Source: Cellvibrionales bacterium UBA1969 (GTDB lineage Bacteria > Pseudomonadota > Gammaproteobacteria > Pseudomonadales > UBA7434). From it: DNA of 46,225 bases. A program made the position numbers and the translations under genes. Below, one piece after another: positions 15,628 to 24,939 of this stretch (its first letter is position 1; each line of letters starts with the position of its first letter). The notes beneath the pieces are model-generated. The model saw nothing but the letters and a program-made list of their open reading frames with translations. It searched no databases and was not told the origin of the DNA. Where the stretch lies: contig DDDX01000023.1 in assembly GCA_002339085.1 (NCBI GenBank), positions 1 through 46,225 on the forward strand, in the 5' to 3' direction.

Positions 15628-17708
15628 TAGTTGCTTGCTAAAGGGCACCAGCGCCGAATGAGTTTTTTGGCGACAGTAGGATTTTGATCAATCAACTTAT
15701 CTGAATAAGCCACTACATCAGGAATTAAATCACTGTCGCGCTCTAGATCAGCCATTTTAAATAAATTGGCGCCCGATTGACGGGTTCCTAAGACTTGACC
15801 GGGCCCACGCATTTCAAGATCTTTTTGTGCCAACACAAAGCCATCATTAGTGGCACGCATAATGTCAATCCGCTGCTTGCCATTTTTGGATAGCGGCTTT
15901 TGGTACATCAGCACACAGTGGCTTTGTATTTCTCCGCGTCCTACGCGGCCACGCAGTTGATGCAATTGCGATAAACCGAGCCGCTCTGGATTTTCAATAA
16001 TCATAAGGCTTGCATTGGGTACGTTCACACCCACTTCAACGACCGTGGTCGACACTAACAGCTGGATATCACCAGCATTGAAATGCTGCATGATGATTTG
16101 TTTTTGCGCTGGCTTTAACCGGCCGTGAATGAGTCCGATAGTGATATTTGGCAGTAGCGAGTCAAGTTCATTGGCGGTGGTTTCGGCGGCTTGACAGTCT
16201 AATTGCTCTGACTCCTTAATTAAAGTACATACCCAATAAACTTGCCGTCCTTGCTGACAGGCATTATTAACTCGGTCGATTACTGCGCCACGTCGATCAT
16301 TACTTAAAGCGACTGTTTCAATTGGCGACCGCCCCGGCGGCAATTCATCAATTACTGAGTAGTCGAGGTCAGCATAAAATGTCATGGCTAAAGTGCGCGG
16401 GATGGGCGTTGCAGTCATAACCAGTTGATGGACGCCAAAGTGATCAAGCCGTTTATCTTTCAGTTTTCGCCGTTGGTCGACACCAAAGCGGTGCTGTTCA
16501 TCAATAACGATTAAACCAAGGTTTTGATAATTTACTTGCTCTTGAATCAGGGCATGAGTACCAATAATAATCTGCATTTCACCATTGGCAATAGACGTTA
16601 AGCGCTGCTTTTTCTCTGCCGCAGGTATTTTACTGACTAATAAGCCAGTACGGATATTTAAGTTAGCAAACCATGCTGTAAAAGTTTCAAAGTGCTGTTC
16701 AGCCAATATTTCGGTTGGCGCCATAATGACAACTTGCTGATGTTGACTGATAAATTGTAATGCGGTTGTGGCAGCGACAATTGTTTTACCCGAGCCAACA
16801 TCCCCTTGTAATAAGCGCATCATTGGCTGCGGTTTGGCAATATCATTTTTAATTTGTTGTAAAACCCGCTGTTGGGCATCGGTTAACGTGAACGTTAAAC
16901 CACCCAAAAAATTTTCTTCTAGCGTTGCATTAGACCGAATGGCAATCGCTGGTGTTGTTAGGTTATTTTTACGCAATAATAAATGTGATAGCCGCTGTGC
17001 GACTAACTCTTCAAATGCCAACTGCCGTTGCAATGGATGCATGCCAGTTGACATAAGTGATAAGTCGATCGTCGCAGGAGGGTAGTGCAGCAGCTTTAGC
17101 GAGCTAAAAAGGTCGGCGGCGAGTGCTTGTTTAATCGCCGATATTTTTTCGGCATCAATTAGCGTCTCGACAGAGGCATTACTGCTGACAGCAAAAGCAC
17201 CTTCTATATAATTTCGCCATCGTGTTTGACTGATACCATCGACCGTGGGGTATATGGCAGTTAGATGCGTTGAATTGGGCAGAGGGTCACTGGCGTTAAT
17301 ACGCTGATATTCTGGATGAATCATTTCAGCGCTGCCGCGATTGATATTGACTTCACCAAAGCAGCGCAACCGCTGGCCATTCACCATCTGTTTTTTTTGA
17401 GCGGCTGAAAAATGAAAGAAGCGAAGCGTTAATACACCGCTTTGATCTTTAAGTTTACAGACTACACTTCGCCGTTTACCAAATATTACATTACAGGCCG
17501 TGACTTCTCCTTCAATGACCACCGCATGACCTGACTGTAAACTACCGATAGATTGAACAGTAGTTCTATCTTGATAACGTAGTGGTAAATGAAATAATAG
17601 ATCAGTGGCTGAAAAGATACCCAATGCATTCAGTTTTCTGGCAATAGCGGGGCCAATGCCTTTGATTTTCGATAATGGTATTGGCTGTGGAGAAGCATGA
17701 TTCTGCAT
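15615..17708 (-). CDS. recG: ATP-dependent DNA helicase RecG
   Basis: A 697-residue branch-migrating helicase that remodels stalled forks and Holliday junctions. The N-terminal wedge/OB region starts with PIPLSKIKGIGPAIARKLNA, followed by the helicase core: Walker A GDVGSGKT, DEQH box (IDEQHRFGVDQRRKLKDK), TATPIPRTLAMTFYADLD, and motif VI region QLHQLRGRVGRG. The C-terminal motif QKDLEMRGPGQVLGTRQSG is typical. Length matches E. coli RecG (693). In many relatives recG follows ridA; here it faces polA instead. Confidence 0.97.
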   Translation of the reverse strand: MQNHASPQPIPLSKIKGIGPAIARKLNALGIFSATDLLFHLPLRYQDRTTVQSIGSLQSGHAVVIEGEVTACNVIFGKRRSVVCKLKDQSGVLTLRFFHFSAAQKKQMVNGQRLRCFGEVNINRGSAEMIHPEYQRINASDPLPNSTHLTAIYPTVDGISQTRWRNYIEGAFAVSSNASVETLIDAEKISAIKQALAADLFSSLKLLHYPPATIDLSLMSTGMHPLQRQLAFEELVAQRLSHLLLRKNNLTTPAIAIRSNATLEENFLGGLTFTLTDAQQRVLQQIKNDIAKPQPMMRLLQGDVGSGKTIVAATTALQFISQHQQVVIMAPTEILAEQHFETFTAWFANLNIRTGLLVSKIPAAEKKQRLTSIANGEMQIIIGTHALIQEQVNYQNLGLIVIDEQHRFGVDQRRKLKDKRLDHFGVHQLVMTATPIPRTLAMTFYADLDYSVIDELPPGRSPIETVALSNDRRGAVIDRVNNACQQGRQVYWVCTLIKESEQLDCQAAETTANELDSLLPNITIGLIHGRLKPAQKQIIMQHFNAGDIQLLVSTTVVEVGVNVPNASLMIIENPERLGLSQLHQLRGRVGRGEIQSHCVLMYQKPLSKNGKQRIDIMRATNDGFVLAQKDLEMRGPGQVLGTRQSGANLFKMADLERDSDLIPDVVAYSDKLIDQNPTVAKKLIRRWCPLASNYIDV

Positions 17709-17728
17709 AAGTATCTTAATCGCGCGCT

Positions 17729-17743
17729 ACACTGGATCAGTGT
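17729..17743. repeat. 15-bp palindrome at the recG 5' end
   Basis: ACACTG-GAT-CAGTGT is a perfect inverted repeat about 20 bases upstream of the recG start, at or just after the predicted transcription start. It could be an operator or a small 5' hairpin. Confidence 0.5.
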
Positions 17744-17750
17744 TTTTGCA

Positions 17751-17778
17751 TTTATATAAGGGCTTCATGCCATCATAA
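17751..17778 (-). promoter_or_regulatory. recG: predicted recG promoter
   Basis: On the minus strand TTATGA (17773-17778) and TATAAA (17751-17756) are separated by 16 bases. Transcription would begin around 17745, next to the palindrome at 17729-17743. Confidence 0.35.
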
Positions 17779-17893
17779 CTGGCCAGTAGATAAAGCGAAA
17801 GCCCAGTCCATCGTTCTTTGTAAAGCCTTGTGTTGTCGATGACAATTCAATGTTATTATCTAACTAACAAAGCGCGTTCACTTAAAATAAATT

Positions 17894-18781
17894 ATGGCAA
17901 ATTTTCTTACATCACAGCAGCTAAAGACCAAGGGTAAGGTTTTGCTGGTTGGTTGTGGCGAGCTGGGCATTCAAACAGCAGGCTTGCTTCAGGCTGATCA
18001 TTATGAGGTTGTGGGTGCTAGGCGAACTATCCAATCACTGCCCAAGAGCATAGCGGCCCTGAGTATTGATATTACCGAGCCAGCGAGCTTGGCGGTATTA
18101 AGTGAGCAGCAATGGGATGCCGTTATTATCACATTGACGGCCGATAGTTTTACTGCCGACGCTTACCGGCGAACCTATATCGAAGGCTTACACAATGTCT
18201 TGCAGTCTTTGCCTCGGCCATTATCTGACCAAGCTGTTAGTCCACTGGTTCTTTTTGCTTCATCGACCAGTGTCTATGGTCAAACTGATGGCTCATCGGT
18301 TGATGAGTACAGCGCCACTGTCCCCGCGAGTTTTTCTGGCCAGACCATGCTGGCAGCCGAGGCATTAGTCAAGCAATATCCCGGTCCTGCCTGTTCGATT
18401 CGTTTTGGCGGCATATATGGCCGCGGTAAAAGCCGTTTAGTGTCTCGCTTAGAGGCCGGTGAGATTTGCCCCCATGAGCCAGCGGTTATCAGTAATCGTA
18501 TACATAGTGTCGATTGTTGTCGCATTTTTATGCATCTGTTGCGACGATATCAAGCAGGCCAGCCGCTTGATTCCATCTATCTCGCTGTGGACAGCCAACC
18601 AACACCTCTCTATGAAGTAATGCAATGGTTAGCAAATAAAAATAGAATACCGTTAGCATCATTGAAACAAGGCGCTGCCTCAGCTCGCGGCGGCAATAAG
18701 CGCTGCCTCAACCAACGCTTGTTGAGCTCAGGGTTTAGCCTGCAGTACCCTAGCTTTAAAGAAGGATTTTCTGACAGATAA
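17894..18781 (+). CDS. NAD(P)-dependent epimerase/dehydratase-like protein (YeeZ-like)
   Basis: A 295-residue Rossmann-fold protein with a nucleotide-binding motif near the N-terminus (VLLVGCGELGIQTAGLL) and an FASSTSVYGQ segment like extended short-chain dehydrogenases. The canonical YxxxK catalytic pair is not evident where expected (SGQTMLAAEALVKQ), as in the YeeZ-type subgroup. SIRFGGIYGRGKSRL is also typical of that group. The substrate is unknown. It begins a three-gene run with the MAPEG and VanZ-like genes. Confidence 0.75.
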   Translation: MANFLTSQQLKTKGKVLLVGCGELGIQTAGLLQADHYEVVGARRTIQSLPKSIAALSIDITEPASLAVLSEQQWDAVIITLTADSFTADAYRRTYIEGLHNVLQSLPRPLSDQAVSPLVLFASSTSVYGQTDGSSVDEYSATVPASFSGQTMLAAEALVKQYPGPACSIRFGGIYGRGKSRLVSRLEAGEICPHEPAVISNRIHSVDCCRIFMHLLRRYQAGQPLDSIYLAVDSQPTPLYEVMQWLANKNRIPLASLKQGAASARGGNKRCLNQRLLSSGFSLQYPSFKEGFSDR

Positions 18782-18816
18782 TTCTTATATCAAAAAATAC
18801 AGAAAGGGAGAAAAGC

Positions 18817-19257
18817 ATGACAGATTCAATCGTTGTAAACACGACTATTTTAATGCCCGTATTTGCTTTAATCGCATGGAGTTTAGTTATATTTATTCGC
18901 ATGTATGCGATGCGCATGCCTGCGATGGCTAAAGCAGAGATCGACCCGCAGTCAGTGAAGCATCCGGGTGCATTAAAAGGAATATTGCCAACTAAGGTTG
19001 AAGCTTCAGCTGATAATTATAATCATTTAATGGAGCAGCCGACGATATTTTACGCGCTGTGCTTTTATTTGGCGTTAGCGGGGCAAGTTGATGCTTTGCA
19101 GGTGCAACTGGCTTGGGCCTATGTGGCGCTAAGAGTTCTGCACACATTAGTTCAGATAACTAGTAATAATGTCATGGCACGCTTTTCCTTTTTCTCTCTC
19201 TCAACGATTGCCATGCTCGTGATGGTCATTCGTGAGGCTCTGCAGTTAATGCAGTGA
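18817..19257 (+). CDS. MAPEG family membrane protein
   Basis: A 146-residue integral membrane protein with about four hydrophobic helices. The segment NYNHLMEQPTIFYALCFYLA and the later WAYVALRVLHTLVQITSNNV are typical of bacterial MAPEG proteins (the superfamily of membrane glutathione transferases and related proteins). Enzymatic activity in bacterial members is mostly untested, so function is left open. A GGGAG ribosome site precedes the ATG. Its stop overlaps the next start as GTGA. Confidence 0.8.
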   Translation: MTDSIVVNTTILMPVFALIAWSLVIFIRMYAMRMPAMAKAEIDPQSVKHPGALKGILPTKVEASADNYNHLMEQPTIFYALCFYLALAGQVDALQVQLAWAYVALRVLHTLVQITSNNVMARFSFFSLSTIAMLVMVIREALQLMQ

Positions 19258-19643
19258 GTGCTAGACAAATGAGTTATCAGTATTGGTTTCGAATTATGGC
19301 TCTGTTTCTGCTGGTCAGCCAATTAGTAGTGATGAGTTATTTTGCAGTCAAGCCGGCGTTGGTTACTCTGCCGTTTTCACATTCTGATAAGGCGTTGCAT
19401 TTTATCGCCTACTTTACACTAATGATTTGGCCGTTTATTTTAATTAAAAGCGGCCCTGTTTTTTTGCTAGCAGCTGCATCAGCTGTCGTGTACGGTGTGA
19501 TTATTGAGTTGCTGCAAGCAACATTGCCGAATCGATATTGCTCAATTGCGGATGTGGCAGCTAACTTAAGTGGAGTACTAGCGTTTATCGTCATTGCTCA
19601 GAGCCGCATGATGCAACAAGTAAAAACTTGTCTGCAGGACTAG
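19254..19643 (+). CDS. VanZ-like family protein
   Basis: A 129-residue membrane protein with about four helices. The VanZ signatures HSDKALHFIAYFTLMIWP and VIIELLQATLPNRYCSIADV followed by AANLSG are intact. The GTG start shares four bases with the MAPEG stop, implying coupling; an ATG at 19269 is an alternative. VanZ relatives lie in cell envelopes, and the name comes from low-level teicoplanin resistance, which should not be assumed here. Confidence 0.8.
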   Translation: MSARQMSYQYWFRIMALFLLVSQLVVMSYFAVKPALVTLPFSHSDKALHFIAYFTLMIWPFILIKSGPVFLLAAASAVVYGVIIELLQATLPNRYCSIADVAANLSGVLAFIVIAQSRMMQQVKTCLQD

Positions 19644-19753
19644 GCTTTTCCGCAAGCAACCTAGAGGTATAGTCATATAATTAACGGAAATAACGCTGTA
19701 GCAAGAGTAGTAATGCAGTGTAAGCTAAACATTTAGTCGTTGGTGACAAAACA

Positions 19754-20917
19754 ATGAAATTTGCAGCGAATTCAGTCGGTCTAGTGACAGCTAAAACGGT
19801 TCATTTTGATGCGCCGTTCAGAGTGTCTTGTGGGCGAGATTTGCCAAATTTAGATATTGTCTATGAAACTTATGGCAGCCTCAATAGCGATCACTCCAAT
19901 GCAGTGTTAATTTGCCACGCCTTGTCAGGCGATCATCATGCTGCTGGTTATTACAACGAAGACGATAAAAAGCCCGGTTGGTGGGATAATTATATTGGCC
20001 CGGGCAAGGCGATTGATACTAACTTATTTTTCGTTGTCAGCTTAAATAATATTGGTGGTTGTAGCGGCAGTACCGGCCCAACATCCATAAACCCCGCCAC
20101 AGGAGAACCATGGGGACCAGACTTTCCGACACTGAGGGTGAGAGACTGGGTTGAAAGTCAGCGCTTGTTGGCTGACCACTTAGCTATTCAGCGATGGGCG
20201 GCTGTAGTCGGCGGCAGTTTAGGAGGTATGCAAGCCATGCGCTGGTCGCTTGAATACCCTGATAGAGTTATGCATTGCGTGGTTATCGCTTCAGCACTAA
20301 AACTGACGGCGCAAAATATCGCTTTTAATAATACCTCTCGAACCGCCATTAGTTCAGATCCAGATTTTCATGGTGGCCGTTACTATCAGCATGATGTTAT
20401 ACCTAAGCGAGGTTTGGCGATTGCCCGAATGATTGGCCATATCACGTATTTATCTGATGGCGTAATGGGTGAAAAGTTTGGCCGCGAGCTTCGCTCGGGC
20501 AGCTTTGATCAGGGCACAGAATCAGTCTTAGAGTTTCAAGTTGAAAGTTATCTCCATCATCAAGGGGATATTTTTTCTGAAAACTTTGATGCAAATACTT
20601 ATATACTAATGACCAAGGCTTTAGATTATTTTGATTTAGCGCGTGAATACAATAATGATCCTGTAATTGCTTTTAGTCATGCCAGGTGCAACTTTTTAGT
20701 CATGTCTTTTTCTAGTGATTGGCGCTTCTCTCCGCAGCGATCAGAAGAGATTGTGCAGGCTTTAATTGGCGCGCAGCAAGCGGTAAGCTATGTTGAGATC
20801 GACGCACCTCTTGGCCATGATTCTTTTTTATTGCCTGTTGAAAGATACAATCAGGTGTTTACCGCATATATGAAACAAATATCCCAACATCTAGGGAGTG
20901 ACAGTCATGCGTCATGA
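19754..20917 (+). CDS. metX: homoserine O-acyltransferase MetX
   Basis: A 387-residue alpha/beta-hydrolase that acylates homoserine, the first committed step of methionine synthesis. The nucleophile Ser155 lies in VVGGSLGGMQAMRW, the oxyanion segment is LICHALSGDHHAAG, and the remaining triad residues fall in FSSDWRF and APLGHDSF. MetX proteins of this group are named acetyl- but often use succinyl-CoA, and the sequence alone does not settle which. It overlaps metW by 11 bases, the usual metXW pair. A TATAAT box at 19676-19681 lacks a clear -35 partner. Confidence 0.95.
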   Translation: MKFAANSVGLVTAKTVHFDAPFRVSCGRDLPNLDIVYETYGSLNSDHSNAVLICHALSGDHHAAGYYNEDDKKPGWWDNYIGPGKAIDTNLFFVVSLNNIGGCSGSTGPTSINPATGEPWGPDFPTLRVRDWVESQRLLADHLAIQRWAAVVGGSLGGMQAMRWSLEYPDRVMHCVVIASALKLTAQNIAFNNTSRTAISSDPDFHGGRYYQHDVIPKRGLAIARMIGHITYLSDGVMGEKFGRELRSGSFDQGTESVLEFQVESYLHHQGDIFSENFDANTYILMTKALDYFDLAREYNNDPVIAFSHARCNFLVMSFSSDWRFSPQRSEEIVQALIGAQQAVSYVEIDAPLGHDSFLLPVERYNQVFTAYMKQISQHLGSDSHAS

Positions 20918-21515
20918 TCTGATCATTCTAAAACAGTGGATCCAACCTCAAGCTAGAGTATTAGATCTTGGCTGCGGTGATGGCGCCTTACTTGACGATC
21001 TAGCCAACGAAAAAAATATTAGTGGTTTAGGGGTAGAAATTGATGCTGACAATATCACTGGCTGTATCGGAAAGGGTCTTAGTGTCATAGAGCAGGACAT
21101 TGATAATGGCCTAAGTAACTTTTCAGACAATAGCTTTGATACGGTCTTATTGACCCAGACTTTGCAGGCGGTCCGGCGACCAGATTTTGTGCTAGAAGAA
21201 ATGTTGCGGGTGGGTAAAGAATGCATTATTACTTTTCCTAATTTTGGCCATTGGCAAGCTCGCTGCTACTTAATGCTGCGCGGCAAAATGCCGGTGAGTA
21301 AAATGATGCCTTACAATTGGTACGATTCGCCTAATATTCATTTTTGCACGGTGAAAGATTTTGAAAATTTATGTGTTGAAAAAAAAATTAAGATTATTCA
21401 CAAAACGGTTCAGATGGCTTTGGTTGGCACTAAAAAAGATCATCGACTTAAATGGTATAACAAGATCTGGCCGAATTTTTTTGGCACTCACGCAGTCTAC
21501 CATGTTACTCGGTGA
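20907..21515 (+). CDS. metW: methionine biosynthesis protein MetW
   Basis: A 202-residue class I methyltransferase-fold protein with the SAM-binding motif VLDLGCGDGALL. The ATG at 20907 is used because GGGAG lies about eight bases upstream inside metX; a GTG three codons earlier is possible. MetW acts together with MetX in homoserine acylation in Pseudomonas-type bacteria, and its own methyltransferase activity is not established. It is followed by the DUF4426 gene seven bases on. Confidence 0.94.
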   Translation: MRHDLIILKQWIQPQARVLDLGCGDGALLDDLANEKNISGLGVEIDADNITGCIGKGLSVIEQDIDNGLSNFSDNSFDTVLLTQTLQAVRRPDFVLEEMLRVGKECIITFPNFGHWQARCYLMLRGKMPVSKMMPYNWYDSPNIHFCTVKDFENLCVEKKIKIIHKTVQMALVGTKKDHRLKWYNKIWPNFFGTHAVYHVTR

Positions 21516-21522
21516 GCAATTA

Positions 21523-21975
21523 ATGAAGATTCAAAGAGGCTTGCTCATAGCGCTTTTAGCTATAAGTTACTCATCAGTTGTATTAGCAGTAGGCGAAACG
21601 TCGGTTAAAAAAGGTCGCTATGAAGTTCTTTACAGCGTTTTTAACACGACTTTCTTAGAGCCCGAAACAGCTAAAGCGATTGGCGTTAAGCGCGCAAAGA
21701 ACTTGGCCTTAATAAATATTTCCTTGCGGGAATATTTAGCTGACGGCACCAGCATCCCGGTTGGCGCAAAACAGATAAACGCCACTTGGTTTAACTTGCT
21801 ACACAAAAATAAAATGGCGTTTAAGGAAGTTAAAGAGCCGGACGCTATTTATTATTTAGCGAAATTTAAAATAAGCAATGACAATGAAAAAATTATTATT
21901 GAAGCTTATGTTACGCCTGAGGGAAGTAATGACCCGATCAAGGTTAAGTTTCAACACCATTTCTATCTAAATTGA
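21523..21975 (+). CDS. DUF4426 periplasmic protein
   Basis: A 150-residue protein with a signal peptide (MKIQRGLLIALLAIS..., probable cleavage near VVLA). The mature domain, with GRYEVLYSVFNTTFLEPETA and GVKRAKNLALINISL, matches the DUF4426 family, regularly found between metW and rdgB in Pseudomonas-like genomes. Its function is unknown. The reading frame is open further upstream inside metW, but the ATG at 21523 gives the signal peptide. Confidence 0.85.
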   Translation: MKIQRGLLIALLAISYSSVVLAVGETSVKKGRYEVLYSVFNTTFLEPETAKAIGVKRAKNLALINISLREYLADGTSIPVGAKQINATWFNLLHKNKMAFKEVKEPDAIYYLAKFKISNDNEKIIIEAYVTPEGSNDPIKVKFQHHFYLN

Positions 21976-22002
21976 AAAATATCATCTAAGAAGTAACAAA
22001 CC

Positions 22003-22626
22003 ATGAGCTTGCAAACAGTCATCATTGCCAGTGGCAATGATGGAAAATTAAAAGAATTTGAGCAATTATTTTCGGCCAGTCAGTTAGCGATTATGCCGCA
22101 AAGTAATTTTTCCGTACCTGAAGCCATTGAAGATGGCTTGAGTTTTATTGAAAATGCGATAATTAAGGCACGTAACGCGGCCAAGCATACGGGCATGGCG
22201 GCAATTGCTGACGACTCAGGTCTTGAGGTCGATGCATTGAATGGTGCCCCAGGCATTTATTCTGCTCGCTTTGGCGAGGATGAAAATGGCATGCGAACTG
22301 GCGATGAGGCTAACAACAGTAAATTACTTCGATTGTTAGAGGGTAAGCAGGCTAGCGAGCGAATCGCTCGATTTGTTTGTGCCTTAGCGTTTATGCGGCA
22401 TGAGACTGACCCTTCACCGATGGTCTGTGTCGCCCGGTGGCAAGGAGTGATATTAACTGAGCCGCGCGGTGAACATGGGTTTGGTTATGACCCATTATTT
22501 TTCTTACCGGAATACAATTGCGCAAGCGCAGAGCTCGACCCGGCGGTCAAAAACAGAATTAGTCATCGTGGGCAGGCGTTAAAAATGTTGTTTGAGCAAA
22601 TGGACTCAGTTGGTTTGCTGCCTTGA
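22003..22626 (+). CDS. rdgB: RdgB/HAM1 family non-canonical purine NTP pyrophosphatase
   Basis: A 207-residue enzyme that hydrolyses dITP, XTP and ITP to monophosphates, keeping damaged purines out of DNA. Family motifs are the N-terminal IIASGNDGKLKEFEQLF, the ADDSGLEVDALNGAPGIYSA segment with the metal-binding and general-base acids, GFGYDPLFFLPE, and SHRGQALK near the C-terminus. The stop codon TGA overlaps the TTG start of hemW, so the two are probably translationally coupled. Confidence 0.96.
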   Translation: MSLQTVIIASGNDGKLKEFEQLFSASQLAIMPQSNFSVPEAIEDGLSFIENAIIKARNAAKHTGMAAIADDSGLEVDALNGAPGIYSARFGEDENGMRTGDEANNSKLLRLLEGKQASERIARFVCALAFMRHETDPSPMVCVARWQGVILTEPRGEHGFGYDPLFFLPEYNCASAELDPAVKNRISHRGQALKMLFEQMDSVGLLP

Positions 22627-23762
22627 TTCGACCACCGCCACTGAGTTTATATATTCATATACCGTGGTGTGTTCGCAAATGTCCTTATTGCGATTTTAAT
22701 TCTCATGAACTAAAAGCAGATCTGCCTGAGCAGCAGTACTTGCAGGCGTTGCTGGCCGACCTTAAGACGGACTTAAACTTAGAAAACCCGCTTCGCGAGA
22801 TCCATTCAATTTTTATTGGTGGCGGCACACCCAGTTTATTAAGCGGTCAATTTTATATTGATTTGTTCAAGCAGCTCCATCAGCAGCTTAACCTAATCGA
22901 TGGTTTAGAAGTCACTATTGAGGCTAATCCTGGCGCCGTTGATAGTAAGCATTTTGATGGTTTTTTAGAGGCGGGTATTAATCGTTTATCGTTAGGCATC
23001 CAAAGCTTTTCAGATCATTCACTTAAGCGGCTGGGTCGTGTGCATGACAGCGCACAGGCTTTTAAGGCGTATCGAGCCGCCAGATCTGCTGGCTTTAATA
23101 ATATTAATCTTGATATTATGCATGGCCTACCTGATCAATCTTTGGCTCAAGGGCTTGATGATCTTCATCAGGCCATCGCTTTATCGCCAGAGCATTTATC
23201 TTGGTATCAATTGACTATTGAAAAAAACACGGTTTTTTATACTAGCCCGCCGCAACTTCCGGTTGAAAATATTTTAGATAATTTATTTGTTGAAGGCTTA
23301 GCTTTACTTGAGCGCTCACAGTTTTGCCAGTATGAGGTTTCGGCCTTTGCTCGTGAAGGAAGGCATAGTCGACACAATAAAAATTATTGGCAATTCGGCG
23401 ACTACCTGGGTATCGGTGCAGGCGCACATGGAAAAATAACCTTAGCTAATGAGCAAATTATTAGGCGCTGGAAAACGCGAACGCCTGAGGACTATCTAGT
23501 TCAGCAGGATAAAGTAGCAGGTTCACAGCCGATTGGCCGATCGGAGTTGGCGCTTGAATTCATGATGAACCACTTGCGTTTACATGAAGGCTTTACGAAG
23601 GAATTATTTAGTCAGCGAACTGGCTTGTTGTTTTCTGACATTGAGCCGAAGCTTATTGATTTAGAAAAACAGCAATTACTAGAAAAAGTGGGGCCTTTGT
23701 ATCGACCAACGGCTAAGGGTCGTTTGTTTTTAAATAATATGATCGATTATTTTGACCCGTAG
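22623..23762 (+). CDS. hemW: radical SAM haem chaperone HemW (coproporphyrinogen III oxidase-like)
   Basis: A 379-residue radical SAM protein that binds haem and helps load it into respiratory enzymes; it lacks true HemN activity in characterised members. The [4Fe-4S] motif is Cys16-xxx-Cys20-xx-Cys23 in PWCVRKCPYCDF, followed by FIGGGTPSLLS and RLSLGIQSFSD. The start is TTG at 22623, overlapping the rdgB stop as TTGA; no ATG lies close to the conserved N-terminus (SLYIHIPWC). It converges with trmB with a 3-base gap. Confidence 0.95.
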   Translation: MIRPPPLSLYIHIPWCVRKCPYCDFNSHELKADLPEQQYLQALLADLKTDLNLENPLREIHSIFIGGGTPSLLSGQFYIDLFKQLHQQLNLIDGLEVTIEANPGAVDSKHFDGFLEAGINRLSLGIQSFSDHSLKRLGRVHDSAQAFKAYRAARSAGFNNINLDIMHGLPDQSLAQGLDDLHQAIALSPEHLSWYQLTIEKNTVFYTSPPQLPVENILDNLFVEGLALLERSQFCQYEVSAFAREGRHSRHNKNYWQFGDYLGIGAGAHGKITLANEQIIRRWKTRTPEDYLVQQDKVAGSQPIGRSELALEFMMNHLRLHEGFTKELFSQRTGLLFSDIEPKLIDLEKQQLLEKVGPLYRPTAKGRLFLNNMIDYFDP

Positions 23763-23765
23763 CTA

Positions 23766-24464
23766 TCAGTTTGTTGTTCTAAATGCCATATCCCAAACAC
23801 CGTGGCCCAAGCGCTTTCCTCGGCGCTCAAATTTAGTTTCAGGCCTGCCGAAATCAATCGCATTGACGCAGCCGTGCTGGTCGCCAATATTTTCAAATTG
23901 AGGCTGTTTATCAAGTAATCTGAGCACCTGACTCGCGTAGTGCTGCCAATCGGTAGCGACATGCAATAGACCACCAATAGATAGGCGTGAATGTAATAAG
24001 CTTAAAAATTCAGGCTGTATTAGTCGTCTTTTATGATGCTTAGTTTTATGCCATGGATCTGGAAAGTAAATATTTACTCTACTCAGGCTACGAGGAGCAA
24101 TATTATTTTTTAAAATCTCAACCGCATCACCATCGAAAACACGCACGTTTTGAAGCTCTTGGCTGGCAACAAGCGATAGTAGGCGTCCGATACCAGGGCT
24201 GTGGACTTCAACACCAATAAAGTTTTGCTTGGGCTCGGCAGCCGCCATAAACGCTAGTGAGTCGCCCATTCCAAAGCCAATCTCTAATACCGTTGGATGA
24301 TCGTTATTAAATACCTGAGCGCTATCAATGATGCCGTCGTTGATAGTTAAGCCCCATTTTTGCAAGTGAGTCTCTAACCCCTCACGTTGTGCTCTGGTCA
24401 TCCTGCCGCTGCGGATGGCAAAACTTTTAATCGGCCGTTGCTTGCTTGGGTCAGTTGAGGTCAT
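23766..24464 (-). CDS. trmB: tRNA (guanine-N7-)-methyltransferase
   Basis: A 232-residue SAM-dependent methyltransferase that makes m7G46 in tRNA variable loops. Conserved blocks are the N-terminal SGRMTRAQREGLE, the SAM site VLEIGFGMGDSLAFMA, and INIYFPDPWHKTKHHKRRL written in this protein as VNIYFPDPWHKTKHHKRR. The C-terminus RPETKFERRGKRLGHGVWD is also typical. The gene is two bases from the DUF423 gene upstream on the same strand. Confidence 0.96.
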   Translation of the reverse strand: MTSTDPSKQRPIKSFAIRSGRMTRAQREGLETHLQKWGLTINDGIIDSAQVFNNDHPTVLEIGFGMGDSLAFMAAAEPKQNFIGVEVHSPGIGRLLSLVASQELQNVRVFDGDAVEILKNNIAPRSLSRVNIYFPDPWHKTKHHKRRLIQPEFLSLLHSRLSIGGLLHVATDWQHYASQVLRLLDKQPQFENIGDQHGCVNAIDFGRPETKFERRGKRLGHGVWDMAFRTTN

Positions 24465-24466
24465 GG

Positions 24467-24853
24467 TTAAAGCTTAAAACTTGCGATGAACAGTAGTAAC
24501 CAAGCGAGAATAAACATTAAGCCCCCAATCGGGGTAATGAGGCCGACCGGCATGCCAACGATGTAACGTATATCGCTGATGGCCAGAAAATATAATGAGC
24601 CTGGAAATAGCACCAAGCCCAATGCGAAAAAGATGCCGCTGGCAATTAAGCATGGATTATCACTATTCTGAATTACCAGCAGGCCGACGCATAATAAGGC
24701 CAAAGCATGCCAAAAATGGTATTGCACTGCGGTTTCATACGCATGCATCAAATCGGCGGTTAATTCTCCCCGCAAGGCATGGGCACCCAAAGCCCCCAGC
24801 ATTACCGCTAACAAGCCATTCAGTGCAGCAAATTGAAGAAAGCGTTTAGGCAT
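24467..24853 (-). CDS. DUF423 family membrane protein (YgdD-like)
   Basis: A 128-residue protein with four hydrophobic segments. LAVMLGALGAHALRG near the N-terminus and GLITPIGGLMFILAWLLL near the C-terminus are signatures of DUF423/YgdD. No biochemical role is established. It lies between trmB and rpoH on the same strand, with an AGGATA-like ribosome site. Confidence 0.85.
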   Translation of the reverse strand: MPKRFLQFAALNGLLAVMLGALGAHALRGELTADLMHAYETAVQYHFWHALALLCVGLLVIQNSDNPCLIASGIFFALGLVLFPGSLYFLAISDIRYIVGMPVGLITPIGGLMFILAWLLLFIASFKL

Positions 24854-24939
24854 TAAATTATCCTATTTTTAAAGCCATGCAAGTCTGCGTTTGGGTAACA
24901 AGGGATTATGCGAGTAGGGAGTAGAACAGGATAGTGAGC

